From: Anaerolineales bacterium
GTDB taxonomy: Bacteria; Chloroflexota; Anaerolineae; Anaerolineales; UBA11579
Reading direction: 5' to 3'
Length of the DNA: 64,000 bases
Assembly: GCA_019454165.1 (NCBI GenBank)
Contig: CP075367.1
Span: forward strand, 503,971-567,970
Below, in pieces: positions 44,676-55,281 of the stretch. Position 1 is the stretch's first letter, and the number at the start of each line of letters is the position of its first letter. Below the pieces are notes generated by a model that made no database searches, had not been told where the DNA came from, and worked only from the letters and a program-made list of their open reading frames with translations. The translations under genes and the position numbers were made by a program.

Positions 44676-44991
44676 GGAGGGCTGTAAGCCATAAGCTGTA
44701 AGCTGTAAAGCGGTCAGCTTCAGTGGTCAGTGCCTGGGCTATTTAGAACCAGATTGCTTCGTGCGCCGCTACGCGGCGCCTCGCAAGGGCAAGTCGGCTT
44801 CCCGTGTCATCCTGAGCGGGTGCTAAAAGACGCCACCAGATCGCCGGCCTGCTCCAGCGAAGGATCCCTATTGGCACATCTTCTATGCAGCGCGCGTTTG
44901 TCAGCGTATTTGCTTTTAGCTGACGGCTGATAGCTGATAGCTGATAGCTGACAGCTATCAGCCAAGAGCTCTATGCTAGAATTTTTATCCC
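44676..44991. repeat. Mosaic of dispersed-repeat fragments and a GCTGATA microsatellite
   Basis: The gap has AAGCTGTAAGCTGTAAAG (44690s), a fragment ACCAGATTGCTTCG...CCTCGCAAGGG (44749-44790) shared with the 36612 repeats, then GTGTCATCCTGAGCGGGTGCTAAAAG...GCACATCTTCTATGCAGCGCG (44804-44897), matching the 47071 elements, and four GCTGATA/GCTGACA units ending in a hairpin. No gene is visible. TAGAAT at 44977-44982 is nine bases before the next ATG. Confidence 0.7.
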
Positions 44992-46995
<2,004 letters not shown>

Positions 46996-47040
46996 CGGAC
47001 GGCATTCAGCTGTCAGCCATCAGCTTTGAGCAGAATCAAA

Positions 47041-47063
47041 CAGCGCAGCCATTGGCTGCGCTG
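47041..47063 (+). terminator. Hairpin after the Fe-S oxidoreductase gene
   Basis: CAGCGCAGCC, loop ATT, GGCTGCGCTG, followed by TTGTCTTC. A likely rho-independent terminator with a weak T-run. Confidence 0.6.
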
Positions 47064-47070
47064 TTGTCTT

Positions 47071-47544
47071 CTCCGTGTCATCCTGAGCGGGTCATTACAG
47101 CATCACCAGCCTACGAGACTGCATCAGCGAAGGATCCTTATAGGCACATCTTCTATGTAGCGCGCATTTGTAAGTCAAGTCAGCGAGGAATCCGTATTCA
47201 GCTGGTTTGTGCGCCGACATATATGTCCCAAGCTCAAATTGGCTCATAACGGATCCCTCCTCGGCCTGCGGCCTCGTTCGGGATGACAAACACTCCGTGT
47301 CATCCTGAGCGGGTCATTACAGCAGCACCAGCCTACGAGGCTGCATCAGCGAAGGATCCTTATTGGCACATCTTCTATGTAGCGCGCATTTGTAAGTCAA
47401 GTCAGCGAGGAATCCGTATTCAGCTGGTTTGTGCGCCGACATATATGTCCAGGTTCAAATTGGCTCATAGCGGATCCCTCCTCGGCCTGCGGCCTCGTTC
47501 GGGATGACAAACACTCCGTGTCATCCTGAGCGGGTGCTAAATGC
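47071..47544. repeat. Tandem 221-bp elements with inverted ends (two full, one partial copy)
   Basis: Copies start at 47071 and 47293 (CTCCGTGTCATCCTGAGCGGGTCATTACAGCA...) and are about 97% alike by eye; a third begins at 47514 and breaks off. Each starts TGTCATCC and ends GGGATGACA, so the ends are inverted. The inside has GGATCC motifs and CCTCGGCCTGCGGCCTCG. No protein gene is found in 46996-47573. Confidence 0.85.
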
Positions 47545-47573
47545 ACCACCGGAATCGCCCCATCGATTAATTC

Positions 47574-48602
47574 CTATGCCAACCCGCGCGCATCCTCCAG
47601 AAATTCGTGCACGGCCTGCTCCTCGGTGGCCCATGACGTCACCAGGCGTATCGCTGACATGCCATCGCCCGCCGGCGCCCATATGTAGAACCCGTACTCG
47701 TGCTGCAACTGCTCGATCAACGCATCCGGCAGGATCGGAAAGATCTGGTTGGATTGCGGCGGAGTCAGGAACCCGAAGCCCATCGCCTGCAGGCCATCCG
47801 CCAACTGCTCGGCCATGTGGTTGGCGTGCTGGGCCAGCTCGAAAAACAATTCATCCGCGAACAACTCCAGAAACTGCGCGCCGATCACGCGGCCCTTAGC
47901 GAGCAGCGCCCCGCGCTGCTTGATGTGCCAGCGGAACTCGGGCTGCAACGCCGGATTCGTGATCACGATCGCCTCGCCCAGCAGCGCCCCGTTCTTGGTG
48001 CCGCCGATGTAGAACATATCCGTCAGCGTAGCGATCTCAGCCAGGCTGAGATCGCTATCGCGCGCCGTCAGCGCCGAGCCGATGCGCGCCCCGTCCAGAT
48101 ATAAGTACAAGCCGTGCTGCAGGCAGTAGGCGCGCAAGGCTTCCAGCTCTGCCTTGGAATACAACGTGCCTACTTCGCTGGCATGGGATACGAACACCAC
48201 CTTGGGCTTGGTCATGTGCTCGTCGCGCGGCGTGCTGAGCAGCGCGCCCAGCTTGCGCGGGTCCAGCTTGCCGTCTTCGCTGGCGATGATCTCGATCTTG
48301 TGGCCGGTGGCCTCGACCGCGCCGGCCTCGTGCACATGGATGTGCCCGCTGGCCGCGGCGATGACCGACTCGTGCGGGCGCAGCATGGAAGCCAGGCATA
48401 TCAAGTTGGCCTGCGTGCCGCCGGAGACGAAATGGACGGCCGCGGCCGGGTTGCCTATTGCTTCTTGAATTAGCGCCTGAGCCTGCAGGGATATCTCGTC
48501 TTCGCCGTAGCCAGTCATCTGCTTGCGGTTGCTGGCGGCCAGGCGCTCCAGGATCTTGGGATGGGCGCCCTCGGAGTAATCGTTGAAGAACTGGTACTTC
48601 AT
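47574..48602 (-). CDS. Threonine aldolase-family PLP enzyme
   Basis: A 342-residue fold-type I PLP enzyme of the low-specificity L-threonine aldolase/beta-eliminating lyase family, cleaving threonine or allo-threonine to glycine and acetaldehyde. It starts FNDYSEGAHPKILERLAASN; PLP-binding blocks are FVSGGTQANL, YLDGARIGSAL and the Schiff-base Lys203 in YIGGTKNGALLGEA. Full length. ATG at 48602 lies six bases after TATAAT (48614-48609). Tandem 221-bp elements follow its stop. Substrate choice is not certain. Confidence 0.9.
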   Translation of the reverse strand: MKYQFFNDYSEGAHPKILERLAASNRKQMTGYGEDEISLQAQALIQEAIGNPAAAVHFVSGGTQANLICLASMLRPHESVIAAASGHIHVHEAGAVEATGHKIEIIASEDGKLDPRKLGALLSTPRDEHMTKPKVVFVSHASEVGTLYSKAELEALRAYCLQHGLYLYLDGARIGSALTARDSDLSLAEIATLTDMFYIGGTKNGALLGEAIVITNPALQPEFRWHIKQRGALLAKGRVIGAQFLELFADELFFELAQHANHMAEQLADGLQAMGFGFLTPPQSNQIFPILPDALIEQLQHEYGFYIWAPAGDGMSAIRLVTSWATEEQAVHEFLEDARGLA

Positions 48603-48608
48603 TGCGTG

Positions 48609-48670
48609 ATTATAGTATTGGCGGCTGTCAACCTATTGCGCGGCAGGCACGGATGTTCCTCAGTTAGAAT
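48609..48670. promoter_or_regulatory. Divergent leaderless promoters of the aldolase-like gene and the E2 gene
   Basis: Minus strand TATAAT (48614-48609) ends six bases from ATG 48602. Plus strand TAGAAT (48665-48670) ends seven bases from ATG 48678. Neither start has a ribosome-binding site. Confidence 0.65.
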
Positions 48671-48677
48671 TAACGCT

Positions 48678-50204
48678 ATGGCTGTAAAAGTCACCCTCCC
48701 ACAGATGGGCGAGGGCGTCACTGACGCCACCGTCACCAAATGGATCAAAAAAGAAGGCGAACAGGTCAAGGAATACGACCCTCTGGTTGAAGTCAACACC
48801 GACAAGGTCGATACCGAGATCCCCAGCCCGGCCAGCGGCACAATATTGAAGATCCTGCAGGCCGAGGGCGCCGTGGTGCCCGTGAACGCGACCCTGGTGT
48901 GGATCGGCGAGCCTGGCGAAAGCGTGCCGGAGGATGACGGCGCGCCTGCCGCCCCGGCAGCCGCGGCCAAGGCCAAGGCAGCCCAACCCACGCCGGTTGC
49001 GGTACAACCCACGCCGGCACCGGCCAGTCAAGTTGTATCGAATACCCCCCCAGTGCAACCACAATTACAACCCGCGCCAGCCGCCAGCCAGCACTCAGCT
49101 GCCCCTGCAGGCGGCCCCGTGTCTGCGCTGGCGGCCAAGATCGCCGCGGAGCATGGCGTCAATCTGGCCGTGGTGCACGGCAGCGGCCCCGGCGGCCGTA
49201 TCACCAAGGAAGATGTGCTGGCTGCGGCCCAGGCAGGCACTGCCCGCTTTGCGCCCGGCGGCCAGCCGCCGGCTGCCAGCGGTCCGGTCAACCTACCCAG
49301 CTTTGATGGGCACAACATGGCCACCTTCCTCTCGCCGGTCGTGCGCAAGCTGGCCGCCGAGCACAACATCGACGTCAGCCGCATCCGCGGCACGGGCCAG
49401 GGCGGCCGCGTGACCAAGGCGGATGTGGAAGCCGCGCTGGCGAACGGCAACGCGCTGCAGGTTGCCCCTGCACAGCAGGGGCAACAACGCAGCGCACAGT
49501 TCCCGCCCGCGTTCCCTGAGGCCATCCCGGGCACGGTCATGAAGCTCAACCCGGTGCGCCGCGCCATTGCGGAGCACATGGTGCGCAGCAAGCACACCTC
49601 GCCGCATGTCACCACCGTCATGGAAGTCGACATGAGCGCCATCAGCAAACACCGCGCCGCCAACAAAGCCGCTTTCGGTCAGCAGGGCGTCAACCTCACA
49701 TTCACGGCCTACTTCGTCGCTGCCATTGTGGCGGCCTGCAACGCCTATCCTATCGTCAACTCCTCGTGGAGCGATGAGGGCGTGGCGGTGCACGGCGCCA
49801 TCAACATCGGCGTCGCCACCGCGCTGGAGCCGGACGGCCTGATCGTGCCGGTGGTCAAGAACGCCGGAGCGATGAGTTTGCTCGACATGGCGCGGGCGGT
49901 CAACGATCTCTCGGGCCGGGCGCGCGGCAAGCAGCTCAAGACGGATGAGGTGCAGGGCGGCACGATCACGCTCACCAACCACGGCACCAGCGGCTCGCTA
50001 TTCGCCACGCCGATCATCAACCAGCCGCAGTGCGCGATCATCGGCACCGGCGCCATCCAAAAACGCGCCGTGGTCATTGACGACGCCATCGCCATCCGGC
50101 CGATGGCTTACATCACCCTCACCTTTGACCACCGTATCCTTGACGGCGCGGTGGCAGACTATTTCCTCGGCACCATCAAATTCACACTGGAGAATTGGGC
50201 CTAG
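48678..50204 (+). CDS. 2-oxoacid dehydrogenase complex E2 (dihydrolipoamide acyltransferase) with two peripheral-subunit-binding domains
   Basis: A 508-residue acyltransferase core subunit. One lipoyl domain is at residues 1-80, with the lipoylated Lys43 in EVNTDKVDTEIPSP. A long Ala/Pro/Gln-rich linker follows. Two similar subunit-binding domains then occur: about 147-184 (LAAKIAAEHGVNLAVVHGSGPGGRITKEDV) and 218-255 (VVRKLAAEHNIDVSRIRGTGQGGRVTKADV); usual E2 proteins have one. The catalytic domain ends with TFDHRILDGAVADYF, with the His of the HxxxDG motif. It should pass acetyl or another acyl group to CoA. E3 follows after 19 bases; no E1 gene is in the window, so the substrate is unknown. 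Confidence 0.93.
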   Translation: MAVKVTLPQMGEGVTDATVTKWIKKEGEQVKEYDPLVEVNTDKVDTEIPSPASGTILKILQAEGAVVPVNATLVWIGEPGESVPEDDGAPAAPAAAAKAKAAQPTPVAVQPTPAPASQVVSNTPPVQPQLQPAPAASQHSAAPAGGPVSALAAKIAAEHGVNLAVVHGSGPGGRITKEDVLAAAQAGTARFAPGGQPPAASGPVNLPSFDGHNMATFLSPVVRKLAAEHNIDVSRIRGTGQGGRVTKADVEAALANGNALQVAPAQQGQQRSAQFPPAFPEAIPGTVMKLNPVRRAIAEHMVRSKHTSPHVTTVMEVDMSAISKHRAANKAAFGQQGVNLTFTAYFVAAIVAACNAYPIVNSSWSDEGVAVHGAINIGVATALEPDGLIVPVVKNAGAMSLLDMARAVNDLSGRARGKQLKTDEVQGGTITLTNHGTSGSLFATPIINQPQCAIIGTGAIQKRAVVIDDAIAIRPMAYITLTFDHRILDGAVADYFLGTIKFTLENWA

Positions 50205-50223
50205 GCCCGCATTGGAGTAGAGC

Positions 50224-51624
50224 ATGGCAAATTATGACGTTTTCGTGATCGGCGCCGGCCCGGGCGGCTATGTCGCCGCCATTCGTGCTGCGCAGTTGGG
50301 CAACAAAGTTGCGATTGTGGATCGCGCCTTCCTCGGCGGCGTGTGTCTCAACATTGGCTGCATCCCTTCCAAGGCGTTGCTCAAGAACGCCGAGGTGGCG
50401 CACACCCTGCGCCACCGCAGCGAGGAGTTCGGCTTCAGCTTCGACAACCTCAAGCTGGATTATGGCTCGGCGGTCAAGCGCAGCCGCCAGGTATCTGAGC
50501 GCCTGGTCAAGGGCGTCGAGTTCCTGATGAAGAAGAACAAGATCGATGTCATCTGGGGCACCGCCAAGCTGACCGCCAAGGACACCGTATCGGTCACGCC
50601 CAATGACGGCGGCAAGCCGACCGAGCACAAAGCCAAGCACATTGTCATCGCCACCGGCGCCAGCCCCATCGCAGTGCCCGGCGTCGAAGTGGATGGCAAG
50701 CAGGTGCTCACTTACAAAGAAGCCATCCTGCAGGAGACCCTGCCCAAGTCCGCAGTCATCGTGGGCGGCGGCGCTATTGGCTTGGAATTTGCCACGGTGT
50801 GGAGCGCTTACGGGGTCGAAGTCACCCTGGTGGAGATGCTCGACCGCATCGCGCCGCTGGAAGATGAAGAGGTCAGCAAAGAGCTGGCCAAGCAGATGGG
50901 CAAGAACGGCATCAGCGTCAAGACCGGCACCAAGCTGGAGAAGGTCGCTGCCGGCAAAGGTGGTGTGAAAGTCACCGTGTCGGGCAAGGACGGGCAGGAG
51001 ACGATCGAGGCTGAGCAGGTACTAATGGCGATCGGCTTCCGCCCCAATACGAAGGATATGGGCCTCGAGGCGGCTGGCGTGAAGCTGGGCCAGCGCGGCG
51101 AGATCGAGATCGATGACCGCATGGCCACCAACGTGCCCGGCATCTGGGCCGTGGGCGATGTGACCGCCAAGCTGATGCTGGCGCATGTTGGCTCAGCGCA
51201 GGGCATTGTCTGCGCTGAGAACATTGCCGGCGTTGAGACCGTGAAGCTGGATTACCGCATGATGCCGCGGGCGACGTATTGCTACCCGCAAATGGCCTCG
51301 TTCGGCCATACTGAAGCGCAAGCCAAGGAAGCTGGTTTCCAGGTCAAGGTGAGCCGCTTCAACTTCCAGGTCAACGGCAAAGCCCTGGGCCTGGGTGACT
51401 ATGCCGGCTGGGTCAAGCTGATCACGGATGAGCGCTATGGCGAGATCCTGGGTGCCCATATGATCGGCCCGGAAGTGACCGAGCTGCTGCCTGAGCTGAC
51501 CATCGCCCAGATGGCCGAGTTGACCGCAGGCGAGGTGGCCCGCAACGTACATGCCCACCCCAGCCTGAGCGAAGTGCTGATGGAAGTGGCCCACGCCGCC
51601 GAAGGCCAGGCCATTCATATGTAA
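50224..51624 (+). CDS. lpdA: Dihydrolipoyl dehydrogenase (E3)
   Basis: A 466-residue FAD enzyme that reoxidises dihydrolipoamide with NAD+. FAD-binding start VFVIGAGPGGYVAAIRAAQLG; redox disulfide Cys41-Cys46 in GGVCLNIGCIPSK; NAD region IVGGGAIGLEFATVWSAYG; and the C-terminal active-site region HAHPSLSEVLMEVAHAAEG with the catalytic His-Glu. GGAGTAGAGC precedes the ATG. It is in an operon with the E2 gene and ends at a strong terminator. Confidence 0.96.
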   Translation: MANYDVFVIGAGPGGYVAAIRAAQLGNKVAIVDRAFLGGVCLNIGCIPSKALLKNAEVAHTLRHRSEEFGFSFDNLKLDYGSAVKRSRQVSERLVKGVEFLMKKNKIDVIWGTAKLTAKDTVSVTPNDGGKPTEHKAKHIVIATGASPIAVPGVEVDGKQVLTYKEAILQETLPKSAVIVGGGAIGLEFATVWSAYGVEVTLVEMLDRIAPLEDEEVSKELAKQMGKNGISVKTGTKLEKVAAGKGGVKVTVSGKDGQETIEAEQVLMAIGFRPNTKDMGLEAAGVKLGQRGEIEIDDRMATNVPGIWAVGDVTAKLMLAHVGSAQGIVCAENIAGVETVKLDYRMMPRATYCYPQMASFGHTEAQAKEAGFQVKVSRFNFQVNGKALGLGDYAGWVKLITDERYGEILGAHMIGPEVTELLPELTIAQMAELTAGEVARNVHAHPSLSEVLMEVAHAAEGQAIHM

Positions 51625-51629
51625 GAAAC

Positions 51630-51655
51630 AAAAAGAGGCCGCAAGGCCTCTTTTT
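51630..51655. terminator. Bidirectional terminator after lpdA
   Basis: AAAAAGAGGCC, loop GCAA, GGCCTCTTTTT, between lpdA and the convergent gene at 51677. Confidence 0.92.
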
Positions 51656-51676
51656 AGTTGTGGGGGATACATACGC

Positions 51677-52198
51677 TTAGCGGATGCTTAAGCCTGAATT
51701 GGGCGCACCCAGCCCGTACTGGCTGGGCTGCTCGAAATTGCTCTGACGCAGATCAGCTAGCAGCGCATCGGGCGGCACACGCCGCCCGATGCGCTCATCA
51801 TGCGCGGCGCGCGGCGTAGCCACCGCCTTGGCGCGGTAGATCTCGACCGCCGGGGCGGCCTGCTGGATGGCGGCGCGGCACACCGCGCGCATGTAATAGC
51901 GGTTGAACTCGCCGGCGGCCAGTGAGAGCGCGTAGTTGGCGGGCAGCCTGGCGGTCACCGCGCGGCCCTGGCGGGTGTAGGTATGCTGCGCTTGCAACAG
52001 CTGAGCTGCAGCAAGCGCCTCGGCAAAGCTTTCCGGGCTGCCCGCTTCCAGCGCGGCCAGCAAGAGCGGCAGGTAGGCTGCGGCGCCCTCCGGCTTCAGG
52101 AGCGGATTGATGTACAGCGCATTGTGCTCAGCGTCATATTGCAGCTCGTCCAGCATCAGCTTGCGGAGATCTGCGGGCACGGGCTCGTAGTCGTACAT
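51677..52198 (-). CDS. Hypothetical protein
   Basis: A 173-residue soluble protein I cannot assign. The first 60% is mostly helical with many Ala and Leu (YLPLLLAALEAGSPESFAEALAAAQLLQ), and Tyr-rich segments (FNRYYMRAVCRAAI) follow. No signal or membrane segment is seen. It lies four bases after the GT4 gene at 52203 and is the last gene of the surface-glycan operon, though a link with glycans is only positional. A possible role as a small helical regulator or structural protein cannot be tested here. Confidence 0.6.
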   Translation of the reverse strand: MYDYEPVPADLRKLMLDELQYDAEHNALYINPLLKPEGAAAYLPLLLAALEAGSPESFAEALAAAQLLQAQHTYTRQGRAVTARLPANYALSLAAGEFNRYYMRAVCRAAIQQAAPAVEIYRAKAVATPRAAHDERIGRRVPPDALLADLRQSNFEQPSQYGLGAPNSGLSIR

Positions 52199-52202
52199 GA
52201 GG

Positions 52203-53354
52203 TCAGCGGCTGAGGATGGCCTGGTAGAAGGCTTCGGCGCGGCGCATGCCGGTGTAATAGTCGGCCCGCTCGGCGATCAGGGTGCTATTTTGTGATGAAG
52301 CTTTGCTGCGCAAATCCGCATCACTGAGCCCACGCAGGATGGCAGCGGCCAGCGCGTCCGCATCGTTGGGGTTCACGAGCAGGCCGTTCTCGCCGGGCGT
52401 GATCCATTCACGAATGGAGTCCAGATCGCCGGCCACCGGCAGCAGGCCACAGGCCATCGCCTCCAGTAGGGTGTTGGGCGTGCCGTCATGCGTGCTGGGC
52501 GAGACCATCAGTTGGGCGCGGCGGTAGACTTCGGCCAGATCGGGCGGAGCCAGTTTGGGCAGCAGGGTCACATGGGCCTGCAGGCCATGCTGGCGCACCC
52601 AGGCCTCGGCCTGGGGTTCGTTTTGCATCGCGGGGCAATCCACTTGCAGCTCCGGCACTTGTTTCACCACCTGGGCCAGCGCGCGGAAGAAGACATCGTT
52701 GCGCACATAGGCGCGCAGGCCGCGCGGATTGATGAGGCGCGGGGCGGTGGCGGGTTGTTTGGGCGGGTGGAACAGCTCGCGCCGCACGCCGCCGTTGCCC
52801 GGCACGGCCAGGGTGGGCGTGGCGGCGGGCATGGCCCAGCGCTGGGCCAGTTGTAGGTCGCGCTGGGTATCGGCCAGCAGGCCGTTGGCACGCCGCAGGG
52901 CGCGGCGGGTGGCGGAGGCCATCAGCGGCATGCTGCGGGCGTGTAGGGTGAAGTCATTGCCCCACACGGACACGAGCAGTGGCAGTGGGCTTGTTTGCAT
53001 GGCAGTGGACGCCAGCATGCCCTCGTAGGGGATGCGCAGGGCGTGCACCAGTTGGGGTTGCACCTGCTCGATGACGGCGTGCAGCGCGGCGGCCGCGCCG
53101 GGAAGCGTGAGCGGGCCACCCAGGTTGCGCAGGGCGGTGCGCAGACCGGCGGGCAGGAAACTGCGGGCTGTGCCCGCAGTTGACGTGGCCGTGCCGCTGA
53201 AGGCGACCGGCGTGTGATGCCAAGAAGCCAGCCCGGCCTGCGGCGGGCTGGCGAAGGTGCTGGCCAGGTGCACGGCGTGGCCCTGCTCGATGAAGTATTG
53301 CAGCCATTGCTGGGTGATGGGCGAGCGGCCGTCGGCCACGAAGAGGATACGCAT
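52203..53354 (-). CDS. GT4-family glycosyltransferase
   Basis: A 383-residue GT-B glycosyltransferase. N-terminal domain ILFVADGRSPITQQWLQYFIEQGHAVHL; donor-binding C-terminal domain with SPSTHDGTPNTLLEAMACGLLPVAGDLDSIREWI, where the E-x7-E pattern holds the NDP-sugar. An acceptor in glycan or glycolipid assembly is likely. Its start overlaps the stop of the GT4 gene upstream by one base (TGATG). Part of an operon of three GT4s and an FkbM-type methyltransferase. Confidence 0.92.
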   Translation of the reverse strand: MRILFVADGRSPITQQWLQYFIEQGHAVHLASTFASPPQAGLASWHHTPVAFSGTATSTAGTARSFLPAGLRTALRNLGGPLTLPGAAAALHAVIEQVQPQLVHALRIPYEGMLASTAMQTSPLPLLVSVWGNDFTLHARSMPLMASATRRALRRANGLLADTQRDLQLAQRWAMPAATPTLAVPGNGGVRRELFHPPKQPATAPRLINPRGLRAYVRNDVFFRALAQVVKQVPELQVDCPAMQNEPQAEAWVRQHGLQAHVTLLPKLAPPDLAEVYRRAQLMVSPSTHDGTPNTLLEAMACGLLPVAGDLDSIREWITPGENGLLVNPNDADALAAAILRGLSDADLRSKASSQNSTLIAERADYYTGMRRAEAFYQAILSR

Positions 53355-54448
53355 CAGCCTTTCACCGTGTTGATGGCGTGGATGAAGGCTTGCACCATCG
53401 CTTCCAAGTTGTGCGCCTCCGCAACGCGCTGGTAAGAAGCTGCGCCTTTGGCCTGCAAAGCGGCACGGTCCACCAGCGCGGCGGCCAGGGCCGAGCGCAG
53501 GGCGGCATCATCGTTGGGGGGCAGCAGCCAGCCGTTGTGGCTGTCCACCAGATCGGCTTGGCTGCCGTCACCCTCGGCGACGATAATCGGCAGGCCGTGC
53601 GCCATGGCTTCCTGCACGGCCAGGCCGCCCGTGCCGGGCAGAACGAAGAGATCGGCCTGGTGGAAGCGTTGCGCCAGCGCTTCGCCTTGCAGGTGGCCGG
53701 TGAATTCGGTGTTGGGGTAGATTTGGGCGGCCAGTTGTTGGAGCGCGGCGCGGGCCGGGCCGTCGCCCACCAGCACCAGCTTGGGCTGGTGCTGGGCGGG
53801 CAGAGCGGCACAGGCGCGTAATAGCGCATCCAGGCGCTTGCGCGCCTGCAGGCGGCCGACGTAGAGCAGAGTAAGCGGGCCATCGAATGTGCGGGCAGGC
53901 GGCGCGGCGCTGGGCCGTGGCGCTACCGCGTTGGGGGCGACAAAGATGCGCTCGGCGGGCAAGCCGAGGGCGCGGTACTGCGCCGCGCCCTGCTGGCTAT
54001 AGGCGATCAGGCCATCGAATTGCTGCAGGAACTTGAGGCGGCGAGCGGCGCGGGCGGCCGCCAGCGGGCCGCCTACCGGCGGCGCACCCAGGCCCCAGCC
54101 CAGCACCGGGCGTTTATGTGTCTTCATCCAACGCAGGGCTTGCGGAGTGCTGAGATAGCGCGGGTTGGCCTCGACTACCAGCGCGTGCGGCTGGATGCGT
54201 TCGAGCCACTCCAGCACGCCACGCTGATAGCACAGATACAGCGGGCCGGAGAATAAGTGCAGGTTGAAGGCGGTCTCCCAGTCGGCCACGTCCAGGTGCA
54301 TGGCCGAGCGGATGGCTTCACCGGGGCGGGGCTGCCCGGCGAAGACGCTCAGCCCGTCCGTGTGTTGAGCCAGTAGATCGAAGAAGGGGGCGCGGTAGCT
54401 GGGCAGCACGCGCTGCATGATGCCGAGCTTGCCACTAAAGTGACTCAT
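53354..54448 (-). CDS. GT4-family glycosyltransferase
   Basis: A 364-residue GT-B enzyme. It begins GKLGIMQRVLPSYRAPFFDLLAQ, a start typical of galactosyl/mannosyl GT4s, and its donor site is LLYVGRLQARKRLDALL with PGTGGLAVQEAMAHGLPIIVAEGDG containing the E-x7-E-like region. The ATG overlaps the stop of the FkbM gene by four bases (ATGA). The acceptor is unknown; position indicates sequential sugar addition with the neighbouring GT4 genes. Confidence 0.9.
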   Translation of the reverse strand: MSHFSGKLGIMQRVLPSYRAPFFDLLAQHTDGLSVFAGQPRPGEAIRSAMHLDVADWETAFNLHLFSGPLYLCYQRGVLEWLERIQPHALVVEANPRYLSTPQALRWMKTHKRPVLGWGLGAPPVGGPLAAARAARRLKFLQQFDGLIAYSQQGAAQYRALGLPAERIFVAPNAVAPRPSAAPPARTFDGPLTLLYVGRLQARKRLDALLRACAALPAQHQPKLVLVGDGPARAALQQLAAQIYPNTEFTGHLQGEALAQRFHQADLFVLPGTGGLAVQEAMAHGLPIIVAEGDGSQADLVDSHNGWLLPPNDDAALRSALAAALVDRAALQAKGAASYQRVAEAHNLEAMVQAFIHAINTVKG

Positions 54449-55281
54449 GCCGGCCTCGCAATGATGTAGCTCTTCTTTTTAAGTTCACCAACCGTTGGGA
54501 TGGGTGCATGCGGCGCTTGCATCCAGTGCGCCTTGTAGTTGGCGGCGGCGAGCAGATCCCAGCAAGCGCGGCCGGCTTCGTAGCCGTGCAGTTCGATGAA
54601 CAGGGTGGGCTGGTGCGTGCGCAATGTTTGCAGCATGCCCTGCAGCGCCTGGGCTTCGGCGCCTTCGACATCGATCTTGATCACGTTGGGCGCTGGATGC
54701 GTGCTGGCGAAATCATCCACGGCAATGGTCTCAACTTCGATGGTGTCGGCCGCCGGGCTGCTGCCGGCGTGCAGGCGGCCCATATCGTCCGAGCCGTGCA
54801 AGGCGAATTGAGCGCGGCCGCTGCGCTCGGCGGCCGCGGCGGGTACCAGCTCGACAGGCAAGCTGGGGTTGAGCGCGAGGTTGCGTTGCAGGCGTTCTTG
54901 GTTGGCGGGCAGCGGTTCGAAGGCGAAGACGCGGCCCTGCGCGCCCACGGCGCGGGCGAACAGCAGGCTGACGTAGCCCACATTGGCGCCCAGGTCGTAC
55001 ACCACCTGGCCGGCTTTGGCCCAACGCTGGATGGCGTGCTGCAGTTCCATTTCGTAAGTGCCCAGCCAATAGTCTTTCTCTGCGTGCATATCCAGCAGCA
55101 AGGTTGCGCCCTGCAGCCCGCCGCCGGCGATGGTGACTTCGGCCAGCCCCGGCGGAGCGGCCCGGTTGAGAGCGGCGCGCAGGCCCCGGCTGAGCGGGCC
55201 GAGCTTGTACAGCCCGCGCTTCAGCGGCGCGGGCAGCAGGCGGGCGGCCGCGGCGGCCAACCCAAGCAGCGGGTTAGCCAC
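54445..55281 (-). CDS. FkbM-family methyltransferase
   Basis: A 278-residue SAM methyltransferase. The SAM loop is VVYDLGANVGYVSLLFARAVG, then GRVFAFEPLPANQERLQRNL, and NVIKIDVEGAEAQALQGM, the conserved acidic block of FkbM proteins. These O-methylate sugars or polyketides. I start at GTG 55281, which overlaps the upstream GT4 stop (GTGGCTAA) and has GGAGG seven bases before; the open frame further upstream is Arg/Pro-rich and false. Within the glycan operon it probably methylates the growing glycan. Confidence 0.9.
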   Translation of the reverse strand: MANPLLGLAAAAARLLPAPLKRGLYKLGPLSRGLRAALNRAAPPGLAEVTIAGGGLQGATLLLDMHAEKDYWLGTYEMELQHAIQRWAKAGQVVYDLGANVGYVSLLFARAVGAQGRVFAFEPLPANQERLQRNLALNPSLPVELVPAAAAERSGRAQFALHGSDDMGRLHAGSSPAADTIEVETIAVDDFASTHPAPNVIKIDVEGAEAQALQGMLQTLRTHQPTLFIELHGYEAGRACWDLLAAANYKAHWMQAPHAPIPTVGELKKKSYIIARPA

